IMG/VR virus record: IMGVR_UViG_3300009104_001210
Location: 62,001 to 126,000 of that record
Strand: one strand, 5' to 3'
Origin: a virus
Length of the DNA: 64,000 nt
Part shown: piece by piece, positions 34,020 to 42,529 of the stretch
Layout: every line of letters begins with the position of its first letter
Numbering within the stretch: position 1 is the stretch's first letter
The notes under the pieces: generated by a model
What the model was told of the DNA's origin: nothing
The model's database searches: none
What the model saw: only the letters and a program-made list of their open reading frames with translations
Translations under genes and position numbers: made by a program

Positions 34020-34316
34020 ATGAATAGATATGAAAATATAAGAGTGAAGATTAATAAACAAGGTAAAAGAGTTCGTGTATCAACTTTATATCCACAAATT
34101 CCTATATCCGATGAGGATAAATTTATATATCCAAAGTATGGTGAACGATTAGATTTAATTGCACATAGACAATACAAAGATTCTACTTTGTGGTGGGTTA
34201 TAGCAAAAGCAAATGGTTTAGGTAAAGGTAGAACAACTTTAAATCCAAATTTTCAAATAAGAATACCTGGTAATATAGAAAAAATAATTGCTGACTATAA
34301 TGCATTGAATAGGTAA
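34020..34316 (+). CDS. gp53: Baseplate wedge protein (gp53-like, LysM-type)
   Basis: 98 residues, compact version of T4 gp53 (196). Y-P-K-Y-G-E-R-L-D-L-I-A-H-R-Q-Y-K-D-S-T-L-W-W-V-I-A-K-A-N (about 39-67) is the LysM-like core shared by gp53-type wedge proteins, which clamp the wedge to the hub. It lies between two large baseplate genes with 3-9 nt gaps. Confidence 0.75.
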   Translation: MNRYENIRVKINKQGKRVRVSTLYPQIPISDEDKFIYPKYGERLDLIAHRQYKDSTLWWVIAKANGLGKGRTTLNPNFQIRIPGNIEKIIADYNALNR

Positions 34317-34319
34317 GTT

Positions 34320-37154
34320 ATGATTCAGTTAAAACCAATTGATTCAGAAGTTCAAAAAACTTTATTAGAAAAAATAAAAATGTCTGGTAAACAAGGTAAG
34401 GCTGTAACCGAACCATTATCAGGTGAAAAGTCTGATTATCTATCAGCAAGAACCGTTTGGGCAAGAATGATTGCACTTAGTACTTCTACAAATAATCCAA
34501 GAACACCAATAGTAATTTCAGCAGGAGAAGAATCTGTAGAACCAATAGAATCTACAACTGATCCTATAACTGGCGGAACTGCACAATTTTCTCCAATTAA
34601 AGGTAGAATTCGTGGAACTTTTGATGAAGTTTATGATAGAACAAATTTACATAGACCAATAGCTGGTTTAAAAAGTATATCTACAGGTATTGAAGGTGCA
34701 TATAAAGCAGTAAGAAAAGCTGATATAAGATGGATATGTTGGGATTTTGATACATTAGAAAGGTTGACACCATTCTTTTTATCACCTGGAGTATCAGTAG
34801 CATTAGAGTTTGGTTGGATGTGGCCAGGTCACATACCACAAGAATTTATTTATGATAATTGGGCTGAAATGGATGCAAGAAAAATAGGTTCTTTAAGTGA
34901 TGTTGTTAGAAAACAAGGTCAAGGACACCAAGATATGGTGTATGGAATTGTTAAAAACTTTTCGTGGACAGGAAGAGATGATGGTGGATTTGATTGTTCT
35001 ACTCAAATAATATCACCATCTATGAATGTTTTTAGTACACCATTGGGAGATTCAGAAAAAGCACCAACTTTTGAAATTCCAGAAGACTTAAAAAATCAAA
35101 TAAGAGGTAAAAGAGAATGGTATCGGTCACGTAAAGGTGAACAAGAAGTAATTTTAAGTGATGAAGACATGATGGCAAGACTTAAAGAAGTAGGGCTTGG
35201 GGGCGATGAAGACAATAGTTATATAGAAAATGTTCCACCAAGATTATTATTTGATAATTTTAAACAAATGTTATTAGATCTTAGGTATGGTGATCAAATG
35301 GAATCTTATATAAATACTATTATATGTTATAAAACTGATCTTAATGTTTCTAAACCACATATAGGACCATATGTTTCTTATGGTTGGTTTGAAGATAATA
35401 TTTTAAATACGTGTGTTGGAAAAGTTGTTGATGGAGATAAATTAAGTTATTCTGTACGATCAGTAGATTTTTTTACTGAAAAGGGTGATGGAGAAAAATG
35501 GTATAGAAGTACTACGATAAGTAATGATACAACAAGTCTTATTACTATAGATGCAGAAAAAGTTATTATTCCAGGACAGTTTCCATATTCAACAAATTTT
35601 GAGAAAGAACTTAATAGAATGGAAGGTAAAGATGAAGGTAAGGATCGTAAAGATAAAGACTACGAATTTGAAACTCATTGGAAACGAAAAGTATGGAAAA
35701 AAATAGAAGAAAAGGTAAGGGAACTACCAGCATTTGCAGTAAAAGCGGAAGGTGAAGAAAAAGATGAAGATACTTTCGAAAGTTTTTCAGAAAGAGGGAA
35801 AAAATTACTTAAAGCAACTAAAGGTGAGGATAAAGATGGAGATTTTAAATATGGTAAAGAAAAGGGATATTTAAGAAATTTACTTATTCACGCAGATTTA
35901 ATTAGTGAATCTATGAAAACTAGCAATACCTTTGAAGGTGGATTAAAAAATTTATTAGCTAATATAAGTGATGCTTGTGGTGGAATTTGGGATTTTGAGT
36001 TAGCAACTAGCGAAGACGGTAGTACGGTTAGGGTTATAGAAAAAGGTTCGCCAGAAAAACCTGTAAGAGCTTTACTTGATAATCAGAGTATAAATTTGGA
36101 AACAGGTAATGTTAAAGATAAATATAATAATAAAGGTTTAATGATATTTCCAACTTGGCAAACTAATTCTATAGTATTTAATCAAAATATGGTTACTAAA
36201 TTACCATCACAGATGGCAACAGTAGCAATGTATGGAAGAAATTTATCTGCTAAAGAAGCTTCGAATGAAGAAATGTCAGGAGATAAAGCAGCAAGGACTT
36301 TAGGAAAGTTATTTAATTCTAAATTAAATAATGTAGAAGATGTTATTAATAAAAATATTGAGAGAATTTTAGGAAATACTGAAATTAATAAGTTTGGATT
36401 AAATGAACTAAGTGGGTATCATGGTCTGACAAAAGAAATAGATGTGTCAGCCGAAAAAGGAATAGTAATAGATGCAGCAGAAATTATCAAACAATATACA
36501 GAAAAACAAATTATGGATATTTTAAATGATGGTATTGATTATGATAAAGAAAAAGACCCAACCGTTGAAGGAAAAAGAGAAAAAGACTCAACAGCATTAG
36601 ATTATACATTTTTATATGATAGAAATGGTAAAATAAGAAAACATTATAAAGATGCTTTATTACATTTTTTACATCAAAGCCCAGGTTCTATAAAACAAAC
36701 AGAAGATATTTTAACACCAATTGAGTTTGAAGTAACTATTGACGGTACAGGAGGAATTTTTCCAGGAGAGGCATTTTCAAGTACATATATTCCAAAAAGA
36801 TATAGAGATGCAACAGTTTTTCAAATTATGGATATAAATCACAGAGTAGATGGTAGTGGTTGGAAAACTACATTAAGAGGTTTAATGAGAATTGATTATG
36901 GTTTGGGGGAAAAAAAACCAATGAGTGAAATGCTTGAAGAAATATATGCAGATAAAAAGGGTGATTCAAAAGCACCACCATATTTATCATTTGCGGAATA
37001 TTTAACAGCTAATGTAGGAAAGATATCTAAATATAAGATAACTCCTGAAAAACAAAAAGAAATTGATGCATCAGAGCAGTCTGATCAACCTGAACCTTCC
37101 CCTGGCCTCAACAAAAATAACAGACCTATGGGCGGTGGTGGCAGGAACGTTTAA
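34320..37154 (+). CDS. Large baseplate hub/structural protein
   Basis: 944 residues. The N-terminal part contains R-P-I-A-G-L-K-S-I-S-T-G-I (about 112-124), R-K-A-D-I-R-W-I-C-W-D-F-D-T-L-E-R-L-T-P-F-F-L (about 131-153) and V-A-L-E-F-G-W-M-W-P-G (about 159-169), a pattern I associate with hub proteins of aquatic T4-like phages (gp27-type role). The middle (about 440-520) is a charged Lys/Glu linker, and the C-terminus (from about 800) is a compact beta domain. The tail after 915 is Pro/Asn/Gly-rich. No lysozyme motif is seen, unlike T4 gp5. Confidence 0.5.
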   Translation: MIQLKPIDSEVQKTLLEKIKMSGKQGKAVTEPLSGEKSDYLSARTVWARMIALSTSTNNPRTPIVISAGEESVEPIESTTDPITGGTAQFSPIKGRIRGTFDEVYDRTNLHRPIAGLKSISTGIEGAYKAVRKADIRWICWDFDTLERLTPFFLSPGVSVALEFGWMWPGHIPQEFIYDNWAEMDARKIGSLSDVVRKQGQGHQDMVYGIVKNFSWTGRDDGGFDCSTQIISPSMNVFSTPLGDSEKAPTFEIPEDLKNQIRGKREWYRSRKGEQEVILSDEDMMARLKEVGLGGDEDNSYIENVPPRLLFDNFKQMLLDLRYGDQMESYINTIICYKTDLNVSKPHIGPYVSYGWFEDNILNTCVGKVVDGDKLSYSVRSVDFFTEKGDGEKWYRSTTISNDTTSLITIDAEKVIIPGQFPYSTNFEKELNRMEGKDEGKDRKDKDYEFETHWKRKVWKKIEEKVRELPAFAVKAEGEEKDEDTFESFSERGKKLLKATKGEDKDGDFKYGKEKGYLRNLLIHADLISESMKTSNTFEGGLKNLLANISDACGGIWDFELATSEDGSTVRVIEKGSPEKPVRALLDNQSINLETGNVKDKYNNKGLMIFPTWQTNSIVFNQNMVTKLPSQMATVAMYGRNLSAKEASNEEMSGDKAARTLGKLFNSKLNNVEDVINKNIERILGNTEINKFGLNELSGYHGLTKEIDVSAEKGIVIDAAEIIKQYTEKQIMDILNDGIDYDKEKDPTVEGKREKDSTALDYTFLYDRNGKIRKHYKDALLHFLHQSPGSIKQTEDILTPIEFEVTIDGTGGIFPGEAFSSTYIPKRYRDATVFQIMDINHRVDGSGWKTTLRGLMRIDYGLGEKKPMSEMLEEIYADKKGDSKAPPYLSFAEYLTANVGKISKYKITPEKQKEIDASEQSDQPEPSPGLNKNNRPMGGGGRNV

Positions 37155-37708
37155 TGGCTATATTACAAAACGATAACAGAATAGAACAAATAGAATATTC
37201 AGCAGGAATTACTGATATACAAGAGTTTGTGTATGAAAATAATCCAGATATTGCAGTTCCAAGTGGTATAGAATTTCATAAAATAATAACTAAAAATAAA
37301 CAAATTGTATATCAAACTCTTTCTTCACCAGCAAAGCATTCAGAAATAATTATTAGAAAGAGAAACCTAACAGATTTTGAAGGTTACTTAGAAGCCACAG
37401 ATAATAATCCACCAACATCTTTTTATTTTCGAAATAAAAAAGTAGAACCAAAACCAGTTAATTATAAAAAAGGATTTTTTGATAGATTTTTTGTACAGTT
37501 AGCATCAGATACACACGCACCTATTTTGGAAATAGAAGGCAAAGATTTTAAAGTAGCAGACGCTACTTATGCCAAAGTTAAAATAAGGTGGTCTTTAAGT
37601 AGTAATCCAGAGGAGCAAGAAGAGTTAAATCGTAGAGCAGTAGATTTGGCAGAAGAAAAATTTCCACAAATTAGACATAAGATATATAATTTAATTGAAT
37701 TTGGGTAA
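37154..37708 (+). CDS. Hypothetical protein ending the tail operon
   Basis: 184 residues, mixed alpha/beta with no recognised motif; W-S-L-S-S-N-P-E-E-Q-E-E-L-N-R-R-A (about 146-162) looks like a conserved end helix. It overlaps the previous stop and is the last gene before a TATTTATG box, which suggests it belongs to the baseplate operon. Confidence 0.5.
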   Translation: MAILQNDNRIEQIEYSAGITDIQEFVYENNPDIAVPSGIEFHKIITKNKQIVYQTLSSPAKHSEIIIRKRNLTDFEGYLEATDNNPPTSFYFRNKKVEPKPVNYKKGFFDRFFVQLASDTHAPILEIEGKDFKVADATYAKVKIRWSLSSNPEEQEELNRRAVDLAEEKFPQIRHKIYNLIEFG

Positions 37709-37717
37709 TAAGCTTTA

Positions 37718-37725
37718 TATTTATG
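37718..37725 (+). promoter_or_regulatory. TATTTATG box before PolA-like operon
   Basis: TATTTATG followed by ATCC, 19 nt before the TTG start at 37745. It has one mismatch to the box seen upstream of structural genes, suggesting late expression of the following operon. Confidence 0.4.
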
Positions 37726-37744
37726 ATCCAATAAAGGTTATAAA

Positions 37745-39022
37745 TTGAAATTTATAGAAAATAGCATGGAATTCAATGCTTTCTTGCAAGACTATGAGGA
37801 AGCAAATCAAATCATAGCACTTCCCGTTCCCGTTGATTACAAAAAACATCCTGTAGAAACAAAATTATCTTTTGTTCTTTTTTTAATTGATGGAAAACCT
37901 TTCACACTTACATTTAATCATACAGATGCAAAAAATCTTCAGTTTGAAGATTTACGTATAATAAATAATAAAAACAAACCAATATACACTCTTGATAAAA
38001 AACAAGCATATCATCTTACACATTTAGATAATTTCATTGATGTAAATTTACTTAACTATTGGAATACAGGTGAGAAAACTAATTTAGATTTATATCTTAA
38101 TGATACAATTCGAGATTATCATATGAAATATTATGAGAAAGAAGATATAAACGCATCTATTCCTATAATGAAATTCACATATCATTTATATAAGATAGCA
38201 ATGGAAATGCAGGTTATTCTTTCAAAATATGACACTTCTGACATTTTGACATATAATGATGAAATGTTTGATAACTTTATACATATAGAAAAAAATGGTT
38301 TACAAACAACTGATGGTATGGTATATTCAGAGTATAATCCATTCACATCTACAGGTCGTCCATCAAATAGATTTGGTGGAGTTAATTTCGCAGCATTAAA
38401 TAAGAGTGATCGTAGTAGAGAAAAATTTATTAGTAGATTTGGTAGTGAGGGTAAATTGGTTGAGTTTGATTATGATGCATATCACTTGAGATTAATAGCA
38501 GATAAAGTAGAATATGAATTCCCCGAAGGTTCAGTACATGAGCATATGGCAAAATATTATAATTGTGATTATGAAGAATCAAAAAGGAGATCATTTCAGT
38601 ATCTTTATGGTGGAATACCGATAGAAGTGTGGCAACTAAATCCATTTTTTTCAAGTGTATATGACTATGTAAATAATCTTTGGAATATATATAAAGAAGA
38701 ACATTTTATCAAATCAGATATTTATAGTAGAGAAATAAAGGGAAGTAATTTTAACGCCAACAAATTGTTTAATTATTACATTCAATTATTGGAAACTGAA
38801 ACAAATGTGGTAGTTATAAAAAAGGTTAGACAATTAATGAATAAATATAAAAGTAAGTTTATATTGTACAGTTACGATTCATTTTTATTTGATATGCATA
38901 TAGAAGATGGATTACCATTTTTAAAAGAATTGAAAGATGTTTTGGAAAATAATAAGTTTCCAACAAAAGTTGCTTGGGGTAAAAACTATGATGACCTTGT
39001 AGATATTACGGAGAAATTTTAA
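37745..39022 (+). CDS. PolA-family-like polymerase palm protein
   Basis: 425 residues from a TTG with AAAGG upstream. It keeps the family A DNA polymerase motifs: S-T-G-R (T203-R205), motif A F-D-Y-D-A-Y-H-L-R-L (D242 as the metal ligand), motif B S-K-R-R-S-F-Q-Y-L-Y-G-G (K280, F284, Y288 in the K-x3-F-x3-Y spacing of Taq K663/F667/Y671), and motif C Y-S-Y-D-S-F-L-F (D378). Differences: Tyr where Taq has R659, H247 for steric-gate E615, and S379 for the second acid of motif C. There is no 5' nuclease domain and no recognisable 3' exonuclease. The N-terminal 200 residues are novel to me. The phage also encodes a complete family B polymerase. It may be an active, altered or structural relic. 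Confidence 0.75.
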   Translation: MKFIENSMEFNAFLQDYEEANQIIALPVPVDYKKHPVETKLSFVLFLIDGKPFTLTFNHTDAKNLQFEDLRIINNKNKPIYTLDKKQAYHLTHLDNFIDVNLLNYWNTGEKTNLDLYLNDTIRDYHMKYYEKEDINASIPIMKFTYHLYKIAMEMQVILSKYDTSDILTYNDEMFDNFIHIEKNGLQTTDGMVYSEYNPFTSTGRPSNRFGGVNFAALNKSDRSREKFISRFGSEGKLVEFDYDAYHLRLIADKVEYEFPEGSVHEHMAKYYNCDYEESKRRSFQYLYGGIPIEVWQLNPFFSSVYDYVNNLWNIYKEEHFIKSDIYSREIKGSNFNANKLFNYYIQLLETETNVVVIKKVRQLMNKYKSKFILYSYDSFLFDMHIEDGLPFLKELKDVLENNKFPTKVAWGKNYDDLVDITEKF

Positions 39023-41163
39023 TGTTTGAATGGAAAACTTTTTTCAACGATTTTGCAGAAGAGTACTATTCAGTACCATACTTAGATAAGAAAGAGCACA
39101 TATACGCTTTACAAAACTATCTTATAGCAAAAGGTATGTTAGTAGAGGATGTTGATTATGCCATTAAAACTCTTTTGGGTGAAGAAACACCTGTAAATTC
39201 TTGGAGTGATAGAAAAACACATAAAGAAGAAGAAAGAAAAAGAGTAGCCGAAGAGAAACCTAAGTACGCTAAGGCATCGGGTGGAAAATATTATGTGAAA
39301 AATAAAGAAACAGGAAATGTTTATTCAGTTGTTAAACCTAATCCCGAAAAACATGATCCAATTAGCAGAGAGAAAGCAGAAAAAGAAGTAGAGAAAGATG
39401 GTGGTGGAAAAGAAGATAAAGCTCAAAGTTTCGCCAGAGAAAAATTTAAAAAGGCTTTAGATCATCAAATGAGTACAATAGAATTTGAGCCAGAAAGTGA
39501 TAAAGAAGTTTTTCAAAAAGTTATTGATAAAGTAAGTAATCAAGATGCCAATTTTTCAGACGAGGAAAAGAAAATTGCTGGAAAATATATTGCTAAAAGT
39601 GATTCAGATAAAACAGCAAAACTTTATATTGCTAAAGTTGGTCCGCAAACTTTTGATGATAAAGCTAGACGTGGACAAGTTAATTATGCAAAAAGTAAGG
39701 CTGGAAGACAATATATAGATAAATTACAAAAAGTACTTAATCTTCCAACAACTGCTGCTCAAGCTAAGAAAACAGATGCGGGTAGAGTGGCTTCTAAAAT
39801 TAGAACAAAAGATATATCACCCACAGATATAAATAAAGAAATTGAAGTTGGTGTATCTAGAGTAAAGGATTCCAAAGGTAATATTACAGCAGTTAAGTTT
39901 GGTAATAAAGAACATAAATTAGCATCTGTACCTGATAAACAAAAATTAAAACAAACTTTTATGGATAAAGGTATGTCTGACGAACAGGCAGAACTTAGAG
40001 CTAAAAAAGTTAGACGTTCAATTAGAAAACACAATGAATATTTAGTAGATTTAACACAAACTCTTGATAAAGAGTCGGGTGAATTTGTACCTCGAAAAAA
40101 CTTTAAAGTAGCAAGTATGATAAAAGGTGCTGATCCATCAACTGAAGAGGGTAGACAGAAAATTCTTGAAGAATATCCTAAAAAAATACATCGTATTTTT
40201 AAAGACATTGTGGCAAAAAGTCCTGGTGGAATAACAGAAGATGAAAAAAGAGCTTTAAATACATTAAGAGATTTAAATTCTAATCTTTCAACTGAAGAGT
40301 ATGAGAAAGAATGTCTAAATGTTATACATACTATTTTAAGGACTCCTTCACTTGCTTCTGGTGGTGCAGATTTGGCTGAAAGTATAACAGGTTTGATACA
40401 AACTAAAAAAGGACATGAGATTTATTTTCCAAGTGATGTTACTTATAAAGTAGGTGATATGATTTCTTTGGGTGATTTAGGTGATTTAAATCCTACTGAT
40501 CCTGATTATTATAATAAAGTTGCTGACGCTGCATCTTCTATTATAGTAACAGTTGAAGCTGAAGGACCTGCTAGTGTTAAAGTGGGTGCAGGAGCAGCTA
40601 GTTCTGCTGAAGAAAAAGTAAGAATGACAGAGTATGAGAATCCAAAAACAAGGTCAGCGTTAAGTGGTTTAGTATCAACTCATAAGTTAATGTTTGATAA
40701 ACCTCAAGATTTAAATAAAGCAGATGAGAATATTCAGAAAGCAAGAGATCATGCTCTATCTATTGGTATTACACAAGAAGAGCTTGATAAGATAGATGAA
40801 AAGGCAAAAGCACAATCAGCAAAATGGAAAGAACTTTGGAAAGGAAGAGCAAAGAAAGGTACTGAAGATTGGTCAGATGAAGATTGGGATAAAATGGAAC
40901 AAACTTTGGTTAGATTTGCACAATCTCACTTATTAATTCAAGATATTAATAATAAGGATATGATATACCAAAAATTTACAAACTATAGGTATAATGATAA
41001 AGTAAGTGGAACAGAAGTGGATAGAACTGATGGTGTTAATTGTTTAGGATCTATTAAAGCTGCTATGAATATGGGATTTACTTGGAGTGAAGGTGGTGGA
41101 GTGAGACCGCAGAATACTTTTTCAAGTAGAATTGGTAATACCTGTAAGGATGTGAAAAAATAA
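39022..41163 (+). CDS. Large hypothetical protein co-operonic with PolA-like gene
   Basis: 713 residues starting inside the PolA-like stop (TAATG). N-terminus: a small helical domain ending in Y-L-D-K-K-E-H-I-Y-A-L-Q-N-Y-L-I-A-K-G (about 20-38), then a long Lys/Glu/Asp-rich region (about 75-330), and a globular C-terminus (about 500-713) with V-D-R-T-D-G-V-N-C-L-G (about 667-677). No membrane segment and no known catalytic motif. Overlapping translation suggests it works with the polymerase-like protein. I do not recognise the family. Confidence 0.5.
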   Translation: MFEWKTFFNDFAEEYYSVPYLDKKEHIYALQNYLIAKGMLVEDVDYAIKTLLGEETPVNSWSDRKTHKEEERKRVAEEKPKYAKASGGKYYVKNKETGNVYSVVKPNPEKHDPISREKAEKEVEKDGGGKEDKAQSFAREKFKKALDHQMSTIEFEPESDKEVFQKVIDKVSNQDANFSDEEKKIAGKYIAKSDSDKTAKLYIAKVGPQTFDDKARRGQVNYAKSKAGRQYIDKLQKVLNLPTTAAQAKKTDAGRVASKIRTKDISPTDINKEIEVGVSRVKDSKGNITAVKFGNKEHKLASVPDKQKLKQTFMDKGMSDEQAELRAKKVRRSIRKHNEYLVDLTQTLDKESGEFVPRKNFKVASMIKGADPSTEEGRQKILEEYPKKIHRIFKDIVAKSPGGITEDEKRALNTLRDLNSNLSTEEYEKECLNVIHTILRTPSLASGGADLAESITGLIQTKKGHEIYFPSDVTYKVGDMISLGDLGDLNPTDPDYYNKVADAASSIIVTVEAEGPASVKVGAGAASSAEEKVRMTEYENPKTRSALSGLVSTHKLMFDKPQDLNKADENIQKARDHALSIGITQEELDKIDEKAKAQSAKWKELWKGRAKKGTEDWSDEDWDKMEQTLVRFAQSHLLIQDINNKDMIYQKFTNYRYNDKVSGTEVDRTDGVNCLGSIKAAMNMGFTWSEGGGVRPQNTFSSRIGNTCKDVKK

Positions 41164-41164
41164 T

Positions 41165-41587
41165 ATGAAGACACAATTATTAGCAACATTTTGTAAAAGA
41201 AATAAACTATACGAAACTATAGATTTAATTATAGTGTGTAATGAAATCATTTTTGATAAGATATATGTATTTCAAAATGAAAATGATTATCATCAATTGA
41301 TTTGTACATATAATGTAGAAGCAACAGATGAATTTACAGATGGCACTATAGATACTATTTCTATACATAGAAAGAAACAATCCAATACATTGTACACTAT
41401 AAATGCACTTAATGAATTGGTTAAAGAATTGAACAACGGGGTTTTGAATAATAAATTTCCAGTTCCCTGGGAGAATTATAGAAATCGTTTGCTATTGACA
41501 AACGATGAAGGACTATATGAGATACCTACAAGGGTATATTCAATAATACATACTAAGTCTTGGGAATCCAAATTAGACGAAAAATAA
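41165..41587 (+). CDS. Hypothetical protein, third gene of PolA-like operon
   Basis: 140 residues, alpha/beta with no known motif; a segment I-S-I-H-R-K-K-Q-S-N-T-L-Y-T-I-N-A-L-N-E-L (about 74-94) looks like a conserved beta-turn-helix. It starts 1 nt after the preceding stop. A hairpin and a promoter-like region before gp32 follow it, so it ends this operon. Confidence 0.5.
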   Translation: MKTQLLATFCKRNKLYETIDLIIVCNEIIFDKIYVFQNENDYHQLICTYNVEATDEFTDGTIDTISIHRKKQSNTLYTINALNELVKELNNGVLNNKFPVPWENYRNRLLLTNDEGLYEIPTRVYSIIHTKSWESKLDEK

Positions 41588-41588
41588 A

Positions 41589-41609
41589 TTGTATTTTCAG
41601 AAAGTACAA
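41589..41609 (+). terminator. AT-rich hairpin after the PolA-like operon
   Basis: TTGTATTTT (41589-41597) pairs with AAAGTACAA (41601-41609) around CAG, 9 bp with one wobble. No T-run follows. It lies at the boundary between the late operon and gp32 and may act as a weak terminator or 3' end stabiliser. Confidence 0.4.
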
Positions 41610-41679
41610 TGATATATATTATTGATGTTAATTGTTACACTAAGTAAAACAATAATAAATGACAAATAGGAGATAGAAA

Positions 41680-42459
41680 ATGGATATTAGCGCAATCAAG
41701 AAGCGTCTTAATCAGCTTCAAACTACAAACACTCGTACATCAAATCTTTGGAAACCTCAACCAGGTACAACTCAGATTAGAATTGTTCCTTATAAACATA
41801 ATAAGGAAAATCCTTTTATTGAGTTATTTTTCCATTATGATTTGGGTAGAAAATCTTATCTTTCACCCGTTTCATTTGGTCGTCCAGACCCGATTGAAGA
41901 ATTCGCACAGAAACTAAAATCTTCTGGTAATAAAGAAGACTATCGTTTAGGTAGAAAAATTGAAGCAAAAATGAGAACTTTTGCTCCAGTTGTAGTTCGT
42001 GGTGAAGAAAATGAAGGTGTTAAGTATTGGGGCTTTGGAAAAACAGTTTATCAAGAACTGTTATCTATAATCGCAGATCCTGATTACGGAGATATCACAG
42101 ATCCAATGAATGGTCGTGATGTTTCTGTAGAATTCAAGACAGCAGAAGAGACAGGCGGTTCGTTTCCGAAAACGACTATTAGGGTTAAACCTAATCAGAC
42201 TCCAGTTACGGAAGATGCTGATGTTCTTGAACTAATGACTAACAACCAAACAGACATTCGTGAGATTTATAAGGAACAAACTTATGAAGAACTTACAGAA
42301 GTACTTAACGATTGGTTAAATCCTTCTGAAGACGAAACAGAAAAAAATGGTGTTAAGGCAGAGAGTTCGGATAAATCGGTAACACAATCTGTAGTTAAAG
42401 AAGATGTAAAATCTACAGAAGATGTGTCGGCAGCATTTGACGATCTATTTAATAAATAA
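41680..42459 (+). CDS. gp32: Single-stranded DNA-binding protein (gp32-like)
   Basis: 259 residues (T4 gp32 has 301). The core W-K-P-Q-P-G-T-T-Q-I-R-I-V-P-Y (about 24-38), S-Y-L-S-P-V-S-F-G-R-P-D-P-I-E (about 59-73) and Y-W-G-F-G-K-T-V-Y-Q-E-L (about 111-122) is the gp32 OB-fold. The C-terminal tail is acidic and ends A-A-F-D-D-L-F-N-K, the usual protein-interaction tail. It coats ssDNA for replication and recombination with UvsX, the next gene. The leader (41610-41679) holds ATATATTATTG and a GGAG site. Codon choice is relatively unbiased, fitting high expression. Confidence 0.92.
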   Translation: MDISAIKKRLNQLQTTNTRTSNLWKPQPGTTQIRIVPYKHNKENPFIELFFHYDLGRKSYLSPVSFGRPDPIEEFAQKLKSSGNKEDYRLGRKIEAKMRTFAPVVVRGEENEGVKYWGFGKTVYQELLSIIADPDYGDITDPMNGRDVSVEFKTAEETGGSFPKTTIRVKPNQTPVTEDADVLELMTNNQTDIREIYKEQTYEELTEVLNDWLNPSEDETEKNGVKAESSDKSVTQSVVKEDVKSTEDVSAAFDDLFNK

Positions 42460-42476
42460 AAAACAGACAATAAGTT

Positions 42477-42500
42477 GGGGAGTGATTGGTTTCGCTCCCC
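42477..42500 (+). terminator. GC-rich hairpin between gp32 and uvsX
   Basis: GGGGAGTGA (42477-42485) pairs with TCGCTCCCC (42492-42500) around TTGGTT, 9 bp with one wobble. It is followed by TAGGTTTTG, a weak T-tract. It may attenuate transcription and protect the abundant gp32 mRNA 3' end. Confidence 0.7.
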
Positions 42501-42529
42501 TAGGTTTTGAATTGAAACGGAGTTTATAG

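Noticed and set aside
34320-37154. Tail lysozyme (gp5-like) in the large hub protein
   Set aside because: No lysozyme-type catalytic motif or gp5 beta-helix repeat was visible in the sequence.
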